Source of the DNA: Varroa destructor
Lineage: Eukaryota > Arthropoda > Arachnida > Mesostigmata > Varroidae
Assembly: GCF_002443255.2 (NCBI RefSeq)
Contig: NW_019211455.1
Coordinates: 11,130,503-11,194,502 of the forward strand
Length of the DNA: 64,000 nucleotides
Reading direction: 5' to 3'
Positions 36,265-49,300 of the stretch are shown here, piece by piece; position 1 is the first letter of the stretch; each line of letters begins with the position of its first letter. The notes beneath the pieces were generated by a model. The model saw nothing but the letters and a program-made list of their open reading frames with translations. It ran no database searches and was not told where the DNA came from. Both the position numbers and the translations under genes were made by a program.

Positions 36265-36536
36265 TTTCCAACTTGAGTCACACTTGCACAAATTGTGAGG
36301 TAGGCACGCTCAGCCTTATAGCCATACGGCCTCCAAACGAGTGTTCCTACATTAGAATTGTTGCTACATTCCTCACTATAACTTCTAATGGTACAACTAT
36401 CGTAGGACTTTCTCAGAAAGAACTCAGTAAATGGGTAAAAATCTTTTTACTCAGATGCCTAGGCAATATTGTTCTTCGGTTAGAAAATGCTTATTTCGCC
36501 TATACTTTGAGTGATTGCTTAGTTTCCCCTATTTAG
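36265..36536 (+). CDS. Candidate exon after a strong acceptor, possible terminal exon
   Basis: TATTGTCCCTTCACAG ends at 36264. The following frame (two bases, then codons) is open for about 90 codons to TAG at 36534-36536. It has a Cys-Thr-Asn-Cys pair near its start, a region rich in Ile, Thr and Leu, then a basic, amphipathic stretch. A donor TGTGAG|GTAGGC at 36300 could instead end a 35-base micro-exon. No domain is recognised. Its entry phase does not match the preferred exit phase of 35508-35597, so a missing exon would be needed to link them. Confidence 0.25.
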
Positions 36537-36653
36537 ATAGTACAATTTTTAATCTCCAAGTGAGTTTTGTTTTTTGTATCGCCATAATAGTTAGGTCATG
36601 CTCGCTTGCAACCAAGTGACTGTACTTCTGCTTCTAGCATAAAGCGCTAAGAG

Positions 36654-36665
36654 TTTTTTTTTTTT
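36654..36665 (+). repeat. T12 homopolymer
   Basis: Twelve consecutive T bases in AT-rich DNA. Confidence 0.9.
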
Positions 36666-37832
36666 AAATAGACCTTTACAGATGCTTCGTTGTTGCCAGG
36701 TCCGGCGTTTTTATCTAGGGAAGCATGTTTTAACTTAAACGAGAATTCACAGTTGCTTTACGTATAGCGTTATTCTAAAATGTTATATTGACACAAGTAC
36801 CACCATCTTTCAAACTCGGATCTAAGTATCCGGTGTATGTTTTTTTAGTTTAGAAGGCCCAAATGGATGACTCAACCGGCATAACTAAGATCTCTTTCGC
36901 CGTGTGTGAGAACTATTTACGAGGTACCAATGTATGGCGTTTAGAAAGTTGAAAAAAAAAATCACTGGGTCGATAGCGCACTTTTCTGGAAAAAAGAAAA
37001 TAACTTTTAATAACCAAATGTATCCTACATTTATTTAAACAATTTTTAAAATCCATTGAAAAGTAAAAGGTATCTTGAATTGTATACCGATGTTCTATTA
37101 GATGATACTAATTAATTTTCGAAATCACGTCCCTATATGAGCCTTAAGTTCGCTGCCATTTATATCCGCAACTTTTATGTTATTGTAGGCGACGTCTGCG
37201 TGCTGCATGTAGTACCTATCGTTTACGACCGAATAGCAACTGATCCAAGTTCGAATTCATCCTCTAACAGCGTTGTGGTGGCAACGTGGTAATTCTACAG
37301 TACGTCTATACGCTGGCATACAATAATAAATGATGAAAACATTATTAAAGATTTGCCCCCAGTATACGTACATTCGGTAGACTTAAAAAAACCATTTCAT
37401 GCTCACCGTTGAAAGTACATCTAGGAACCATCCTTCCAGGAGAACATTGCTTCATGCCTAGAAGATACCATAAAAAGAAGTATAGTGACTATTTTGAATT
37501 AGTTAGTGGCAAAATTTAACATTGTATCATACATTTGCAATACTTCGATTGTTTACTTCTCCTCGAACTGTGTCCCTTCGCGCCTTCAAAGCTGGCCAGC
37601 GTTGGCAAATGCATATCTATGCCGTTCAAGAGTATAGTTACAAAATACGCAAAAAAAAAGTAAATAGGCACTAAAAAAATCAATTTTGTTTCTCGCATAG
37701 TACTGCTGCGTTCAAAGACAAAACAACGGTTAAACTGTCTGGAGTATCAGTAATCACTATTAGTATAAATGGTAGAGCCGGAATGGACTGGATGGTGCTA
37801 GGAGCTGCAGTAGTTAGGAGGTTCAGACACCT

Positions 37833-37834
<2 letters not shown>

Positions 37835-37879
<45 letters not shown>
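37835..37879 (+). repeat. (AT)18 microsatellite with GTATATATA extension
   Basis: A pure AT run to 37870, then one G interruption and four TA units. It is one of the longest dinucleotide tracts in the window. Confidence 0.95.
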
Positions 37880-38523
37880 GGCAAAATTTTCGTGTCGGTA
37901 TTTTTAATAGCTACCAAATATCGTGTGGAAATATTAACTGCACCGTAGTCGATAATGTGGGTTACCTAAAATGTAATAATTAATCTAGCAACCTTTAATT
38001 ATTGCAACAATTAAATATTTAAGTTAGTTAAAAATTTATATAAAAGACTAAGTAGAAAAAGATTGAAAATTAAAAAATAAATAAGATAAACAAAAGCTAG
38101 CATAAAATCTTCGGTTTAGCATCTAATCTATTCTAAATGTAATTACTATTATAGTAAATAATAGGATATAGCCGACCAAAGCTGACGAAGCGCTCAGTAA
38201 ATCTGCTTATGTTTGCGTATGCATGGTACCAAAATAGACTAATAACAAAAAAAAAAATTAGAGAGACCTTTCTACCTTATAATTGTCCTTGCCCTTAGGT
38301 GTGGATTAATTTAAGTTTGTCCCTTCGTGGGCTCCTATTCATATACTTTTCCTAATTATTTTAATATAAAGGAAAATAAATAGTGTTTTCAAACGGTTAG
38401 CCAGAAGTTAGGCCAACGACTTTTAAGCTCAATTGAAAAAATATAATCGTCTCCTGAAATCATATATTTGAACATCTCTAAAATGCAGTTATAGAAACTT
38501 CTTACGTTTAGTCTTAGCCTTTG

Positions 38524-38539
38524 TTTTTTTTTTTTTTTT
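38524..38539 (+). repeat. T16 homopolymer
   Basis: Sixteen T bases. As a - strand A tail it could mark an old retroposed copy, but no element body was recognised beside it. Confidence 0.9.
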
Positions 38540-38779
38540 ATCAAACAAATATGTCAAGATCCCATCTAACAATAGAGCAATGGTTATCAAAGTAGATTTT
38601 TTTTCACACCTAAAACAACTTTGCGGTACCCTTCTACTTGCGTATATGAAACGTCAACCGTATCACTGCTTTAGAGGACGCAACTGTTTGTGGTAGACAT
38701 TGGAAACAATTATCTCATTAAATAATATTGATCCATCATTATGAAATAACAGGCTAAACAGGTGGCGTTGTTGTCATAC

Positions 38780-38795
38780 TATTATTATTATTATT
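38780..38795 (+). repeat. (ATT)5 microsatellite
   Basis: Five ATT units, followed by GGTAG. Confidence 0.85.
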
Positions 38796-39699
38796 GGTAG
38801 TAATTACAGAGACCGAATGGTTGGCGTCACTTTATTTGTGTGACAAGCAAGCCGTTACCTATGCACACTGTCCCAGTAGCTTTTCTAACGTAAAGCGGGT
38901 TTAGACCTACTTGAGCTGATCCGAAATGCTGACCCAGAACTCGTCATAGTTGCTCTATCTTACACGGCATTCTGTCGTTCGTTGCAGTAGTCCCCGTTGA
39001 TTTATTGTGTTTCCTTGATGAAGTTCTTCTCCGACCGCCTTTCGGCAACCCACTGCACTACCTACTAGTGGCATCGTTCTGTCGTGTTTTTTCAGTTATC
39101 CTGTTCCACCGATCTGTTCACATTATTTGAATAAGCCTATCACCTTATCTTGGTAACTCCGATGATATTTCACTGTCGTATTCTTATGACGATAGCAGAG
39201 CTCTCATTCCTTTCTGTAAGTTTTCTTATATTCCTACTGCTTCCGTAGCTCATTATGGTTATTTCGCTACTCTAAGTTAAAGGTGACTTTATTACCTCAT
39301 TTAAATTATCAGTCATTTCCTTGAACGCCGGAAGAAAAAACGAGCTTTAGACATCACTCCTTCTAGGTTTCGAGATCGGTATATGGACATGAAATGCTTT
39401 CGTGAGTAAAACATAAGAAAACTTTTATCCATTTTTTAGTTATGTACTCTTTTTGAGTCTTTTTGGTATTTTCAACGTTTTGACAAAATAACTAGCAACA
39501 TTAATACACCACGCAGAAGTTAGCTAGAAGAAGCCAAATCGGATATGGTTTCCGTGTGTAAAAGCCAAACTCCAACAGCTGTTTCCTTGCACAAGCTTTT
39601 TCAGTTTTTCTTTTTAAAACACGTAGAAAAAAGGGGTAGCAATACAAAGCCGGACGACCGTCGTACGGCTTGTGTTGGTAATTTTTAGACATGATAATT

Positions 39700-40981
39700 G
39701 CGGGTCGCTGAAAAAAACTAACTTTTTCTGCAATAAGAATGTCGTCTCCCCTTTCGCCTGCCTTCCTGCTCTTCAGTGAAGCACATAGTTAGCGGTTTGA
39801 GGGTGCAGACGGTTCGCTTAGCTCGCCCCATTGACAGGCTGCGTCGACTTTAATATGACTGTCATCATGTCGTTAGACAGGGATGGCGGAGAAGCCACGC
39901 AAAGGCATGCAGATTGTTACGTCGGACAAGGAACATCGTCTTACGAATTCCCAAGAGAGGACAGGAAAAAGCCTAGGCTACTCACATGATGTGCACGTGT
40001 GCGAGGTATAGTTGAGGTTCCGCTGAGTTCGCAAAGGCCACTCAGAAGGGGAAGCGTCTGTGCAATATTTGCTACCTAGCCACCTCGAAGTATATGAGTC
40101 GTACTGAAAAGGCTCTTATCTAGCTTTTATCTAACTAACTTTTATCTAAGTTATTTTAACTTTTTGTGTAATAAACTATAAACATAAGTTTGTAGGCCAC
40201 GGTATCAGGTTCCAGAAGCCCTGTTTGTTTAGCGCTCCATACCTGTCTATCCTTGTGGTGCTGGTCATATAACAGGTACGAAATCAAATAACGATATTGT
40301 CGGTTTGGCCCGAAGCAAACGGCAGGACTTCATGATTGCTTTCATGATGACGATGAAGCTTTATCCGATTACAATTTGAGCATATTTGATTTTTTTAGAC
40401 GCTTTTAGTGCCCGGAAAGAATACTATCAAGAGCTTGCATTCAAATGATCCCAGACCGATTCTACGCTTACTCCTTTCTGCATGAACGCATTTCATATTT
40501 AATGTAAAAGCTAAGGCCGCTGAACAATAAAGCTAGGCAAGCTAACAAGGAAAATTTATGATAACGTATTTTTTGAGCAACGTCGCACCCAGGACTAGAT
40601 TCATCATTATGATATACGGCTCTGGCCAAGCAGCCGCTGCCGCTGACTTACCGAGCAAGCGAGCGGGCATCCATGACCCACAATGTCTGACGATTTGGGT
40701 CCAGGGCTAAAACAAGCAGCGACTGCAGTAACGTTATTTCAGACAGTGGCAGCAATAGCAGGTGGACCGTTTACTGTGACTACTCACTCGTGCGGTGGTG
40801 TCCTACTAGACAGCTTTTGAACGACTGAACAACCTTGAACTTAATCTTATATTTTTCTCATTGCTTGATACACCAAGCCGAGCGTCTCAAAGTTTAACTC
40901 GTCCCCTTCGTTACTTTCGCCTTAAAAGTTATTTCTTCACACGGACAGAGGGAGTGTCACTTACGCCACATCTAACAGTTA

Positions 40982-41029
<48 letters not shown>

Positions 41030-41760
41030 TCTCTGATTACGTATATAGCTTTCTTTCCAAACCACCGAGAAAGGTCCAACGCGAATCACGACGTAGATTA
41101 CTGTACTCTAGCTCGTGTTCCATGGCTGTCTAGACACAATAACGACAGTCTGCGTGCCTGTGGATTCATTTCCTAGCTGCTGTCGCCGCATCAGCCGACG
41201 TGGCCACACCGTACGATGCTTCTATAGCTAATCCGGGTGAGAACTGGGGTCAGACAGAGAGGACTTCGTACGCCTCGCCCCATCTGGCGGCATCTGGAAT
41301 CTACATGCAGTCGGACCTCTAGTATAGTTACCGCTTCCGATTTCCATCACTTTGTCTGCCCTTCGCTAACTAGCTAGTTTACTCGGCTGATAAGCAAGCG
41401 CGTTGATTACATTAGCTATGCTGACGTGCATGGAGAAACGAGGGTAACTAGGCTGACTACTAGAGACGCCACCTGGTAAACTGCGAGGCCACGTTCGGTC
41501 CGTTGCGATCCATCGAGCCACTGACTTGATCTTTGCGACCTGCACACAAACAGACCACGCTATAAAGGGTATCTACATTAGCCAGATTCACGGGAGCTTC
41601 AGACGCCGAACAGGATAGATCCAACACCAGCGCAGGGCCCTTGAGAATCTTGCTGCCGTGGTGACCCCATACCGTCCGATTAGAAACACGATTTATGGGC
41701 TGAAGCAGCGTCTGGCCAGGTGTACGGGCTGAGGGGAGACGAGGCTAATGTCTTCTTTGA
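39700..41760. other. Mixed to GC-richer block, no firm gene
   Basis: Composition rises in GC with several CpG-containing segments (39730-40080, 40610-40800 and 41130-41740). The open frame at 40861-41133 crosses the CT microsatellite and is inflated by it. A TATAAAG occurs at 41561 without a clear initiator at the expected spacing. It may be regulatory DNA. Confidence 0.35.
40987..41034 (+). repeat. Long (CT)n microsatellite
   Basis: About nineteen CT units, a CCC interruption, then further CT units. (CT)n/(GA)n tracts bind GAGA-type factors in flies. Whether that applies here is unknown. Confidence 0.95.
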
Positions 41761-41866
41761 AATGAGGTTACATTAGAACACCGCCCTGTGTACCAATGCT
41801 GTGCGCGCGTACATGCGTTTTTTCCGCTTATTAAATAGAAGCTTGTTGATATTAGTGTTTCGTTTA

Positions 41867-41885
41867 ATATATATATATATATATA
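41867..41885 (+). repeat. (AT)9 microsatellite
   Basis: A pure AT tract followed by CAGC. Confidence 0.9.
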
Positions 41886-41889
41886 CAGC

Positions 41890-44800
41890 ATACTAGTGAA
41901 AAAGCACAACCGATTTGTGGAATGTTGGAGGCAAACTCTAAACATTATTAACACTTATCATTGAATAAGGCACACTGTGCTCTAAACAAGCATACTATCA
42001 TCTTTTGCATCGATCTCCTTAAGACCACCGGTCATTGAAGCCGCGCTTTCTCAGCTAGTTTTAGTCGACGTGACAAATCCTTGAGATTTCCCAAACAATA
42101 GCCAATCTAATGAATACTCTTATCGGGTCCAAACATTCATTCTTATGAGAGAGAGATTGCCTTATTCCGCAAAAGGTAGCACAGATTGTTTACAATGGCT
42201 TCGGGCGGTTATGCAGTTAATGAGACCCTAGCTATCAATAACAATACCGGTGTTTATGATGTCACTTTCGAAGCGATAATATTTAATATTTTCACATGTT
42301 GCAATAGGTTCGAATTTTCAGAACAAGGTCAAATTGATCAAACGAGAAGTCAGTTTTACAAAAGGCCAGTGTGCCGGTTTTTATCATCACGACTTTGATA
42401 AGCAATTAAATAATTCAACAACCTATAGTTTCATTACTCGTTCTCAAGTGTGACAACGAGCGTATTGTTAGCCGGACCTTCGACATTATGCTCCAATCAA
42501 ATGTATCTGATAAAGGTCTACGATCTATTGATAGTGTTAGGAAGTCTCTTACCTATATATTATTGATAGACTTATCAGGGCAGCGAGAATGTTTTGGGCA
42601 CGTTGACCGTTAAGTGAAACAGCCGCCTTTACATAGGCTGCATTAGTCACTTTTGTAAACAAGTTCGAGAATCGGAAGTACCATGAGCTAGCATGCGATA
42701 GGATATCTTGCGATAGCGTCGTAAAGAAGTATGCTTTACAAGATACTTGCAAAATTCAGTGTTCTTTTTTTACGAGAAAAACCTTCTAAACGGGTGGAAG
42801 GAAGACATCTTCGAAGCTGGTTATTCATGAACATGAAAGGTCCGCGTTTGTATACCCACGTCCTGTTTGGCAATAGAGAGGGCAGATTCCTGTTGAATAC
42901 GGCTAGTCATTTCGTACAATTTTAGAAACATGCCACTTTGTCACTGGGTCTATACATGCTTTTGATAGACATGGCTTCAAAGTACAGAGAATTTAACTAA
43001 TTAATAGTGTAGTACGTATAGTGCAAATGTTTGTGATAGCTATAAAGTTTGCGCTTGAATTTAACGACATGGGCTTTCCATGCACTAAATGCAGATAGGG
43101 GACTCGTGAGTAGTTCTATACAAGAGCTACTATATTGCTTTCACTCATACTTTTTTTCATACAGTTTTTACCCTTCTAATCATGCTGTCATATTCGCATC
43201 TATATTTGATGGATACCCTTGAGTGTTCCCAACCTAAAACCCCACCTCCCACGAATATACCACGTAGGCTGACGATAACATCTTCCTTGCCATAAGGTCA
43301 AAATAGTCGAGAAATAAAAAGTTGATCTTATTCGTAACAAGCGCAGACGGAGTGAGGCATCCACTCCATTTTTGCGATCTTTACTTACAGGGAAGCCACA
43401 AGAGGATTATTCAAATGCAGATGAGGCGACTGACGTAAGAACACTCTCAAATTCGAGTATATAACTTAGATTTCTCCGTTTTTACATATCCTTGCCTAGA
43501 TGTTGCTGCAACTCCTATGGTGTAGAGGAAATAACAATGCCTATTTTTTGAAATAGAAACGCTCAGGTAACGCTTGATTTACTACATAATCATATAATAT
43601 AAACGGAAAATATCTAAGGCGTTCCGTAGGGGTACGATTCTAGCTCGATACTTGGCCGAGAGACATAGATGCGAATATGCCGTTACTCGCGTAATTCCCG
43701 CAGGCAAAATGGAACCAGCGTAACGAGTCGACTAGCAATAGTCTAGCCCGAACATTTGAAGAAATGATCCGAAGTGCCAAAAGCGATCCCCTCGTGAAGT
43801 TGTGTGGTTCGTGATTCTCATCGCGAGAAATGTTAGATGTGCACGACGCCATCGACGTTCGGTGTCTTAGAGAAACGTGTTATTCGATCAGCCATCCTCG
43901 ACCTGGATGTTTGCTACGGGTAGATACTTGGTCTTTTCAAGAAAGCAGAAGGCAGCTTTCATACTGAACTACTAATGTATAGATGGCGGTACAGCGAAAG
44001 TGAGAAAAATAATGTGTAAACTCGATTAGGGAGATACAGATTTGAAATGAATCACAATCTATCTTGCAAGCCTTTATTATTGAGGAACAAATATTTCAAT
44101 TGACGTTAATTAATAGCCGCATAGGTGCTTTAGTGACGAACATGGCCATGGAAATCAAAGCTCACCTCCCGAATTAAAGCATCGTTTTTGCCATACTGCA
44201 ATGCTATCGTGGCCATTTGTCTCCCTGCCAGAGCAATAATTACAAAACCGGCTAAGGGCCGTAGACATCAGTCTAACAATTTTTTGTCCTACTCGGTCGT
44301 TCTAAGTTGCTTGCATTAAGCGTACTAACCTGGCAGGTCCTCAAGAAAATGTTGAACTATGAAGGTCTAGTGTAAAAGAAATAGCTGAGGATCAGCGACT
44401 AAAAACGTTTTATATTTTCTAGTATTTGGATAAGTTCACAGCAAAATATGCCCACATTGAGGTAAGGCATGTCCGCTATTTATCGTTGTTGCTATCTACA
44501 CACCGTGCTCTATAGGACTTGTAAACTAATTATGACATAACATAATTCTATATTTCTAATTGTCTTAGTTTTCCTCCCGAGCGGAACCGCTTTTTTGATG
44601 AAATCGATGGCATTATGGATGCTAGTTGGTGACGGTATATTTTAGATGACTGGTTTTTCAGGTATCGACAAGTTATCCTCAAACAAACCTTCATTGTTCT
44701 TCTTACTGTGTACCGAGATTACATTTCAGAATCGTCTGAGCTTGATTATTGACTAGGCTGCAGTGAAACTTTTAAGCGCAGGCCAAAAAACACTAAATAA

Positions 44801-45000
44801 CCGCCGATCGTTCATTGTTTACTAGTATAAACGCGGTGCCTTGCGAACTCCAGACGTAGTTGGGCAGTCAGATGAAGAAACGACAATGCTCCGATACTTT
44901 TTTACTCGCTTAATTCGATATGTTCAACAAACTGTGAAATATCAATTATTACTAGAATGCGTGCAGATCGTGTCGGCTTGTAGGCTCTGAGGTTACATTC
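41890..45000. other. AT-rich stretch with no supported gene
   Basis: AT-rich sequence with frames of at most about 70 codons and no convincing acceptor, frame and donor combination. Nothing further is seen. Confidence 0.5.
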
Positions 45001-45006
45001 AAATGC

Positions 45007-45400
45007 TCATGGCCAAATGGACCCAAACGTTTTGAAGATGTGTTTGGTCCAAGAAAAAATAACAGCTTCCCAGTTAATTAGTGATTTAGTGTGCCGTTCC
45101 GCGAGTACGCGTATATCATCAGACCGTGACTCCCTTCGCATTGTACGGAGCTTTGAAGGAGGAATCACATCTTTCGACGTGTCATCAGTGACAGCGGACG
45201 AATATTTATGTGTATATATATTTTTTTTGGTACGTCGTAAGTACGTAACGGCAATATTTTCGCGCCACCCTATAGAAATACAGAGCAAGCGTTTAAGCGA
45301 ATGGCAGACCATGTGTGAAAGCAGGAACACAAGCGCAACAATTGTTGCACATCTTTGCAATCATATTACACATCAGTGCAAAATCATGATTGTGAATTGA
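45007..45400. other. Bidirectionally open segment, possible exon of undecided strand
   Basis: The + frame from an ATG at 45017 is open for 127 codons. The - frame from an ATG at 45360 is open for 117 codons, begins with a hydrophobic, signal-peptide-like stretch (about residues 5-19) and ends with a polar, Arg/Ser/Asp-rich half before TGA. Both translations have balanced composition, and the segment is more GC-rich than its flanks, so one strand may be coding. Neither has a recognised domain or strong splice sites. Confidence 0.25.
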
Positions 45401-46207
45401 TCATCGTAATTATGATAAAGTCTGCATGGATAAGTTTCCTTTAGCTAAGCGGGCCAGTACCGCATATTGGTTCCCCCTTGCTATAGTCGTTTATCCGAGC
45501 GCATATATCAGCGATCTATTCAAAGCCATCGCGTCTCCTTAAACTCGAAGACTCCCGCTGTATTGCCAGCCCGTGTTCGCGACAAACAAAACATCCCCCG
45601 TTATCGCCACGGTCACCACAGCTGACTCAATTTTGTTCTCCACTCATTGATTGATATTCGATGCTTGCTTCACGAACTTTCCACTTCCCTCCTCCAGCCC
45701 TTTCGTTGTGTTGCAATTGTGACGCGAACCCCATCGCCGTTGAAAGTGGAACATGAAATGGGGTGCAAGCATTGTAACATCGGCGTCGAGCGTGAATTAC
45801 ACGTGAAGGCTGAAAAGCCCTGTCTGGCAGGAATCGCCCACAGCGTCACCAGCGTATTACACACCAGCTGCGTTTGACGTCGCCCCGACCAACAAGTGCT
45901 CTTCACTATTGGCCCCCCGTCTTTTTCGTCAGTCGCTCCATTCCTTTTCTCGTTTGCCGATCGTTTTCTTATTCTTAGGTGTGCCATGAAGAATCTCTTG
46001 CCACTACCATTCTCGCTGGACTTGACTGGGATTTTCAACAGAAACAGCATGCGAACCATACAAGCAGCTATTAACCTTTATAAGAATAAAACATTACGTT
46101 TTTTAGTTCCCTTTGTTTTCTTGATTATTCGTCTAATTATTTTGTTTTGATAATAATCGTCCACGCTGATATTTCGGATCAGCATGACAATATGCTTGCT
46201 GATTACG

Positions 46208-46221
46208 GTTATCATGGCAAC
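46208..46221 (+). promoter_or_regulatory. X-box-like motif (possible RFX site)
   Basis: GTTATCATGGCAAC differs at one position from the symmetric GTTACCATGGCAAC form recognised by RFX factors, which drive ciliary genes in animals. A single motif in about 64 kb can occur by chance. Confidence 0.25.
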
Positions 46222-46299
46222 GCACTCAAAAAGATCCATATTACCCAGCCGAACCACGCCGTTATGCTGGATATTCCCACTTGAATACTATTAGGCTAA

Positions 46300-47200
46300 G
46301 ACAGCGGCTGGCCTTCCGAAATCACTTCCGGAAATACTTCGGACCCCTTTAAAAGGTAATGTGTCCTCGTCTGAAATTCTGCGCCCCTGGTGTTCCACCC
46401 TCTGGCTGGCCATACGCGTCAATTTGCCTAATGAAGCCGCTAGATAATGTATAGCACACCACCGGGCTAATAGTGGATCACGACGGAAAAAGGGTCGGGT
46501 AGTTTTTACATGACACTAATACAATGAGGATTAACTCGATTTCGTACTCCTTCCTCCGTCTTTCTTCGAGCGTCGTATCCCGTCACTGTCGTACGCGTCT
46601 GCAAGTAGAGCCAGCTAGTCGTGTCTCCCAGACCCCTAAAACCGTGTCGGCATTCGCGGCGCCCGTGCTGGTCAAGCAGTTGCTGCCCTGTCGCGAGAAC
46701 CGTATAGGTCAGCGTCCATGCCTCGTTTGGGTAGCCGCGGCATTACAAAGTAGAGTCATGCTGGAGCATCTAAGCCTAGCAGCTCGCAGCTCAGGAAGCT
46801 CGAAGACATTTTGAGTGAGCCGGCTTCCGGAACGAGTTCCGGTCCACCTCCACATATTAAGGCGATAGTCGCGAGCCACTCACGAAGCGATAGTGGTGTA
46901 CACCGAAGAGGGGGAACTTTTCGGCTTCCGAAGACATTCCGTATGTTGGTTTAGCTGGGAACGCGGTGGATCCCATACATATTGACATGGTGGCCAAGCC
47001 CTTGGCCCTCTTGCACAGCGGAGCGATGTTGGCCGAATTATCGACAGAAAAGACAAATTTAGCGTTGTCATATAGTAGTTGAAGGCTTCTTCGTCGCACG
47101 CTCGTCGAGCTGTTTGAGTTGACACTTATCGGAATTAAGGCCCAGGATACTTGGCTAAGAACCAAGAACGGGGTATAGAACAAGCTCGTTCTATGGGGAT
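46300..47200. other. GC-richer island with open frames on both strands
   Basis: Frames are open at 46524-46814 on + (96 codons) and 46857-47183 on - (108 codons), both with mixed composition but no recognisable domain or splice support. Between them lies a CCGGAAC-GA-GTTCCGG palindrome near 46820-46840. The gene content is unknown. Confidence 0.3.
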
Positions 47201-49300
47201 TGCTATAGTTTTTTTATGGTATTTTTGTAAGATAGATCTTTATTCGTGATACAAGTCTTTTACGTCACTACAATAGTATCGAAGCAGTATTCACTAATTC
47301 GACATCGTATATATACTATTTGAAAAAGTAACAAAAAATAGTCCATCTATATTGTAGCAAGATAGCTAATTTAGCAAGCACGCTTACCACTGATTGAGCG
47401 CAAGTAAACTAAAGCTAAACGTAAATGATGATACGAGCACTGATTGCTAACCTGATGTGGTCTGATAATACAGGATAGAGAGACACATGCATTTTTTTTT
47501 TGTTCCTAGAATCTTTGTCCCTGCTCCAACTTCTAGGCAACTGTCTGAGCCAACCGCAGAGGTACATGATCGGCTTCTACTTGCTCAAATAAACTATTAG
47601 TACACGTCTCTATCAGGCCACATACCGTCTAGTGGCCTGCTATAATGAAAAATCCGTGTTCCAAACGAAAAGATACGGTCTTTTTGTTTAGATTGCATTC
47701 GAGCTACGGTGTGTTTTTCCTAACATCGATTCGACGAACTCACAAGACTGCGTAGCACGATGCACGTGCCAGATTTCATGAGGAGACCACGTCGACGGTG
47801 AGGACGACCTAGATCGGTATATTGTGGCTTTAGCGACACGGTACAGCTTTCAGCGTGACGGCATGCTCCTTTGTTCCCTAGTACTGGATGAAAAACGAAT
47901 TCGGTCTTACTCGCCCACTGGCCCCTGGCGGTTTTTCGCGGTCCATATACCGTTTTCAATATCGTTGATGAATGGGTGCGCTAATTGATGAGGCGTTCTA
48001 CCCCCTACACGTCAAGCTCCGTAAAAATAGCTCTTAAACTTCTACGGTGCTGACTACGTACATGAATCCGGTTGTGAACAGAGTATTTATCGACCCACTT
48101 TAGTGCTTCTATAGTGGGCGTCATGTGCGATATGGGAACACTAACGCTGTGTAAATTGTTTATAGTTAGATCGTTTCGAATATAGTGAAATGACCCGATG
48201 GGAAGTTTTGGTCTATCTTCGTTAGGAAATCGATGAAAAAATGGGTTTTTGGTTACTTTTGCTCTCAAATATCGCAGGTAAAATGCAAAAAATACGTGCC
48301 TCTTTTTAGCTTAGGAGATCAGGTACTACTTAGTGAATTACGGAATCTGTCATGGGGACGTCTAGCCTTCATATTACTGTTATATTGGCTTGCTAGTCAG
48401 GTTTGTAACCCTTAAAATTGTACAGCATGGCTACCCTGCCAGACAGGACTATAAATCCGGCTAAGTTACATGTGAGGCAAACAGAACTATTCGGAGTAGT
48501 TCCTATACAAAGCAGTCCTCATTAACACATTAGATTTGTCCAGCATACTACTATGACTCACTTTATATATAGAAATGTAATAATAGTTTCAAGTGAGGAA
48601 ACTGTACAACTTTGGTGTATTCCCCAAATTAATCCCGCGTAAGGCTTACACCCTCATGAACGTTGCTGGGGAAAAGCGTTTCACCAAAAGTCACCGCGCC
48701 ACTGACGACCCGCCAGCTATTCTTGTGCATCGTTCCGTTGTCAAAACAAACAAATGAATACGTTCCCTTCTTCGACACTATAGCAAACCCACAAAATGAG
48801 AAATATAAACAGAAAACTGATCTCAAATGTTTATTTATGGGCGGACGAGGCGATGTGACGTTTTCACTATGCGTCTGCTTGTAGCAAAAAGCTCCGAGAT
48901 CTTAATCCGGCATAAAGCTACTCCTCCTAAATTAAAATTACTATTCAGGTTGTGAGAAGAAATACCAGCTGATGAACATTCTTAAAAACAGTTTTTCTTT
49001 TTTCTCAAATTACCTGATTTGAAGCCTTAACATTACGCGTATGTATAGCGGTCCTAACATCCTCCCACGAGCTGCACTCTGTTAATGATAATGTTTTTCC
49101 CGTATCTGATCGATGTTCGGTAGTTGTTGATAATACACGATTTCGATGCTTAAGCTTATGTCTTTAGAGATGACTTTGAAATAGATAAGATCGTTTTGAT
49201 TCAAAGTTAACGAATGCCATGTTATAGTCATTAAAGGACCCCGTTGGTCCACAAAAAATCTGGTTGCAAGATATGCATCAACCGTCGTGTAGAAAACGCG
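47200..49300. other. Mostly AT-rich stretch, no supported gene
   Basis: AT-rich apart from 47720-48000. The open frames are short, and the largest (48005-48268 on -) lacks start or splice support. Nothing more can be said. Confidence 0.5.

Larger units (their letters stand above)
37900..39700. other. AT-rich stretch, no gene seen
   Basis: Very AT-rich sequence, especially 37980-38100, with long A and T runs and stops in all frames. Only simple repeats are annotated. Confidence 0.6.

Noticed and set aside
40861..41133. 90-codon frame over the CT repeat
   Set aside because: The frame is inflated by alternating Ser-Leu codons from the microsatellite.
41561..41610. TATAAAG core promoter
   Set aside because: No initiator about 30 bases downstream and no supported gene follows.
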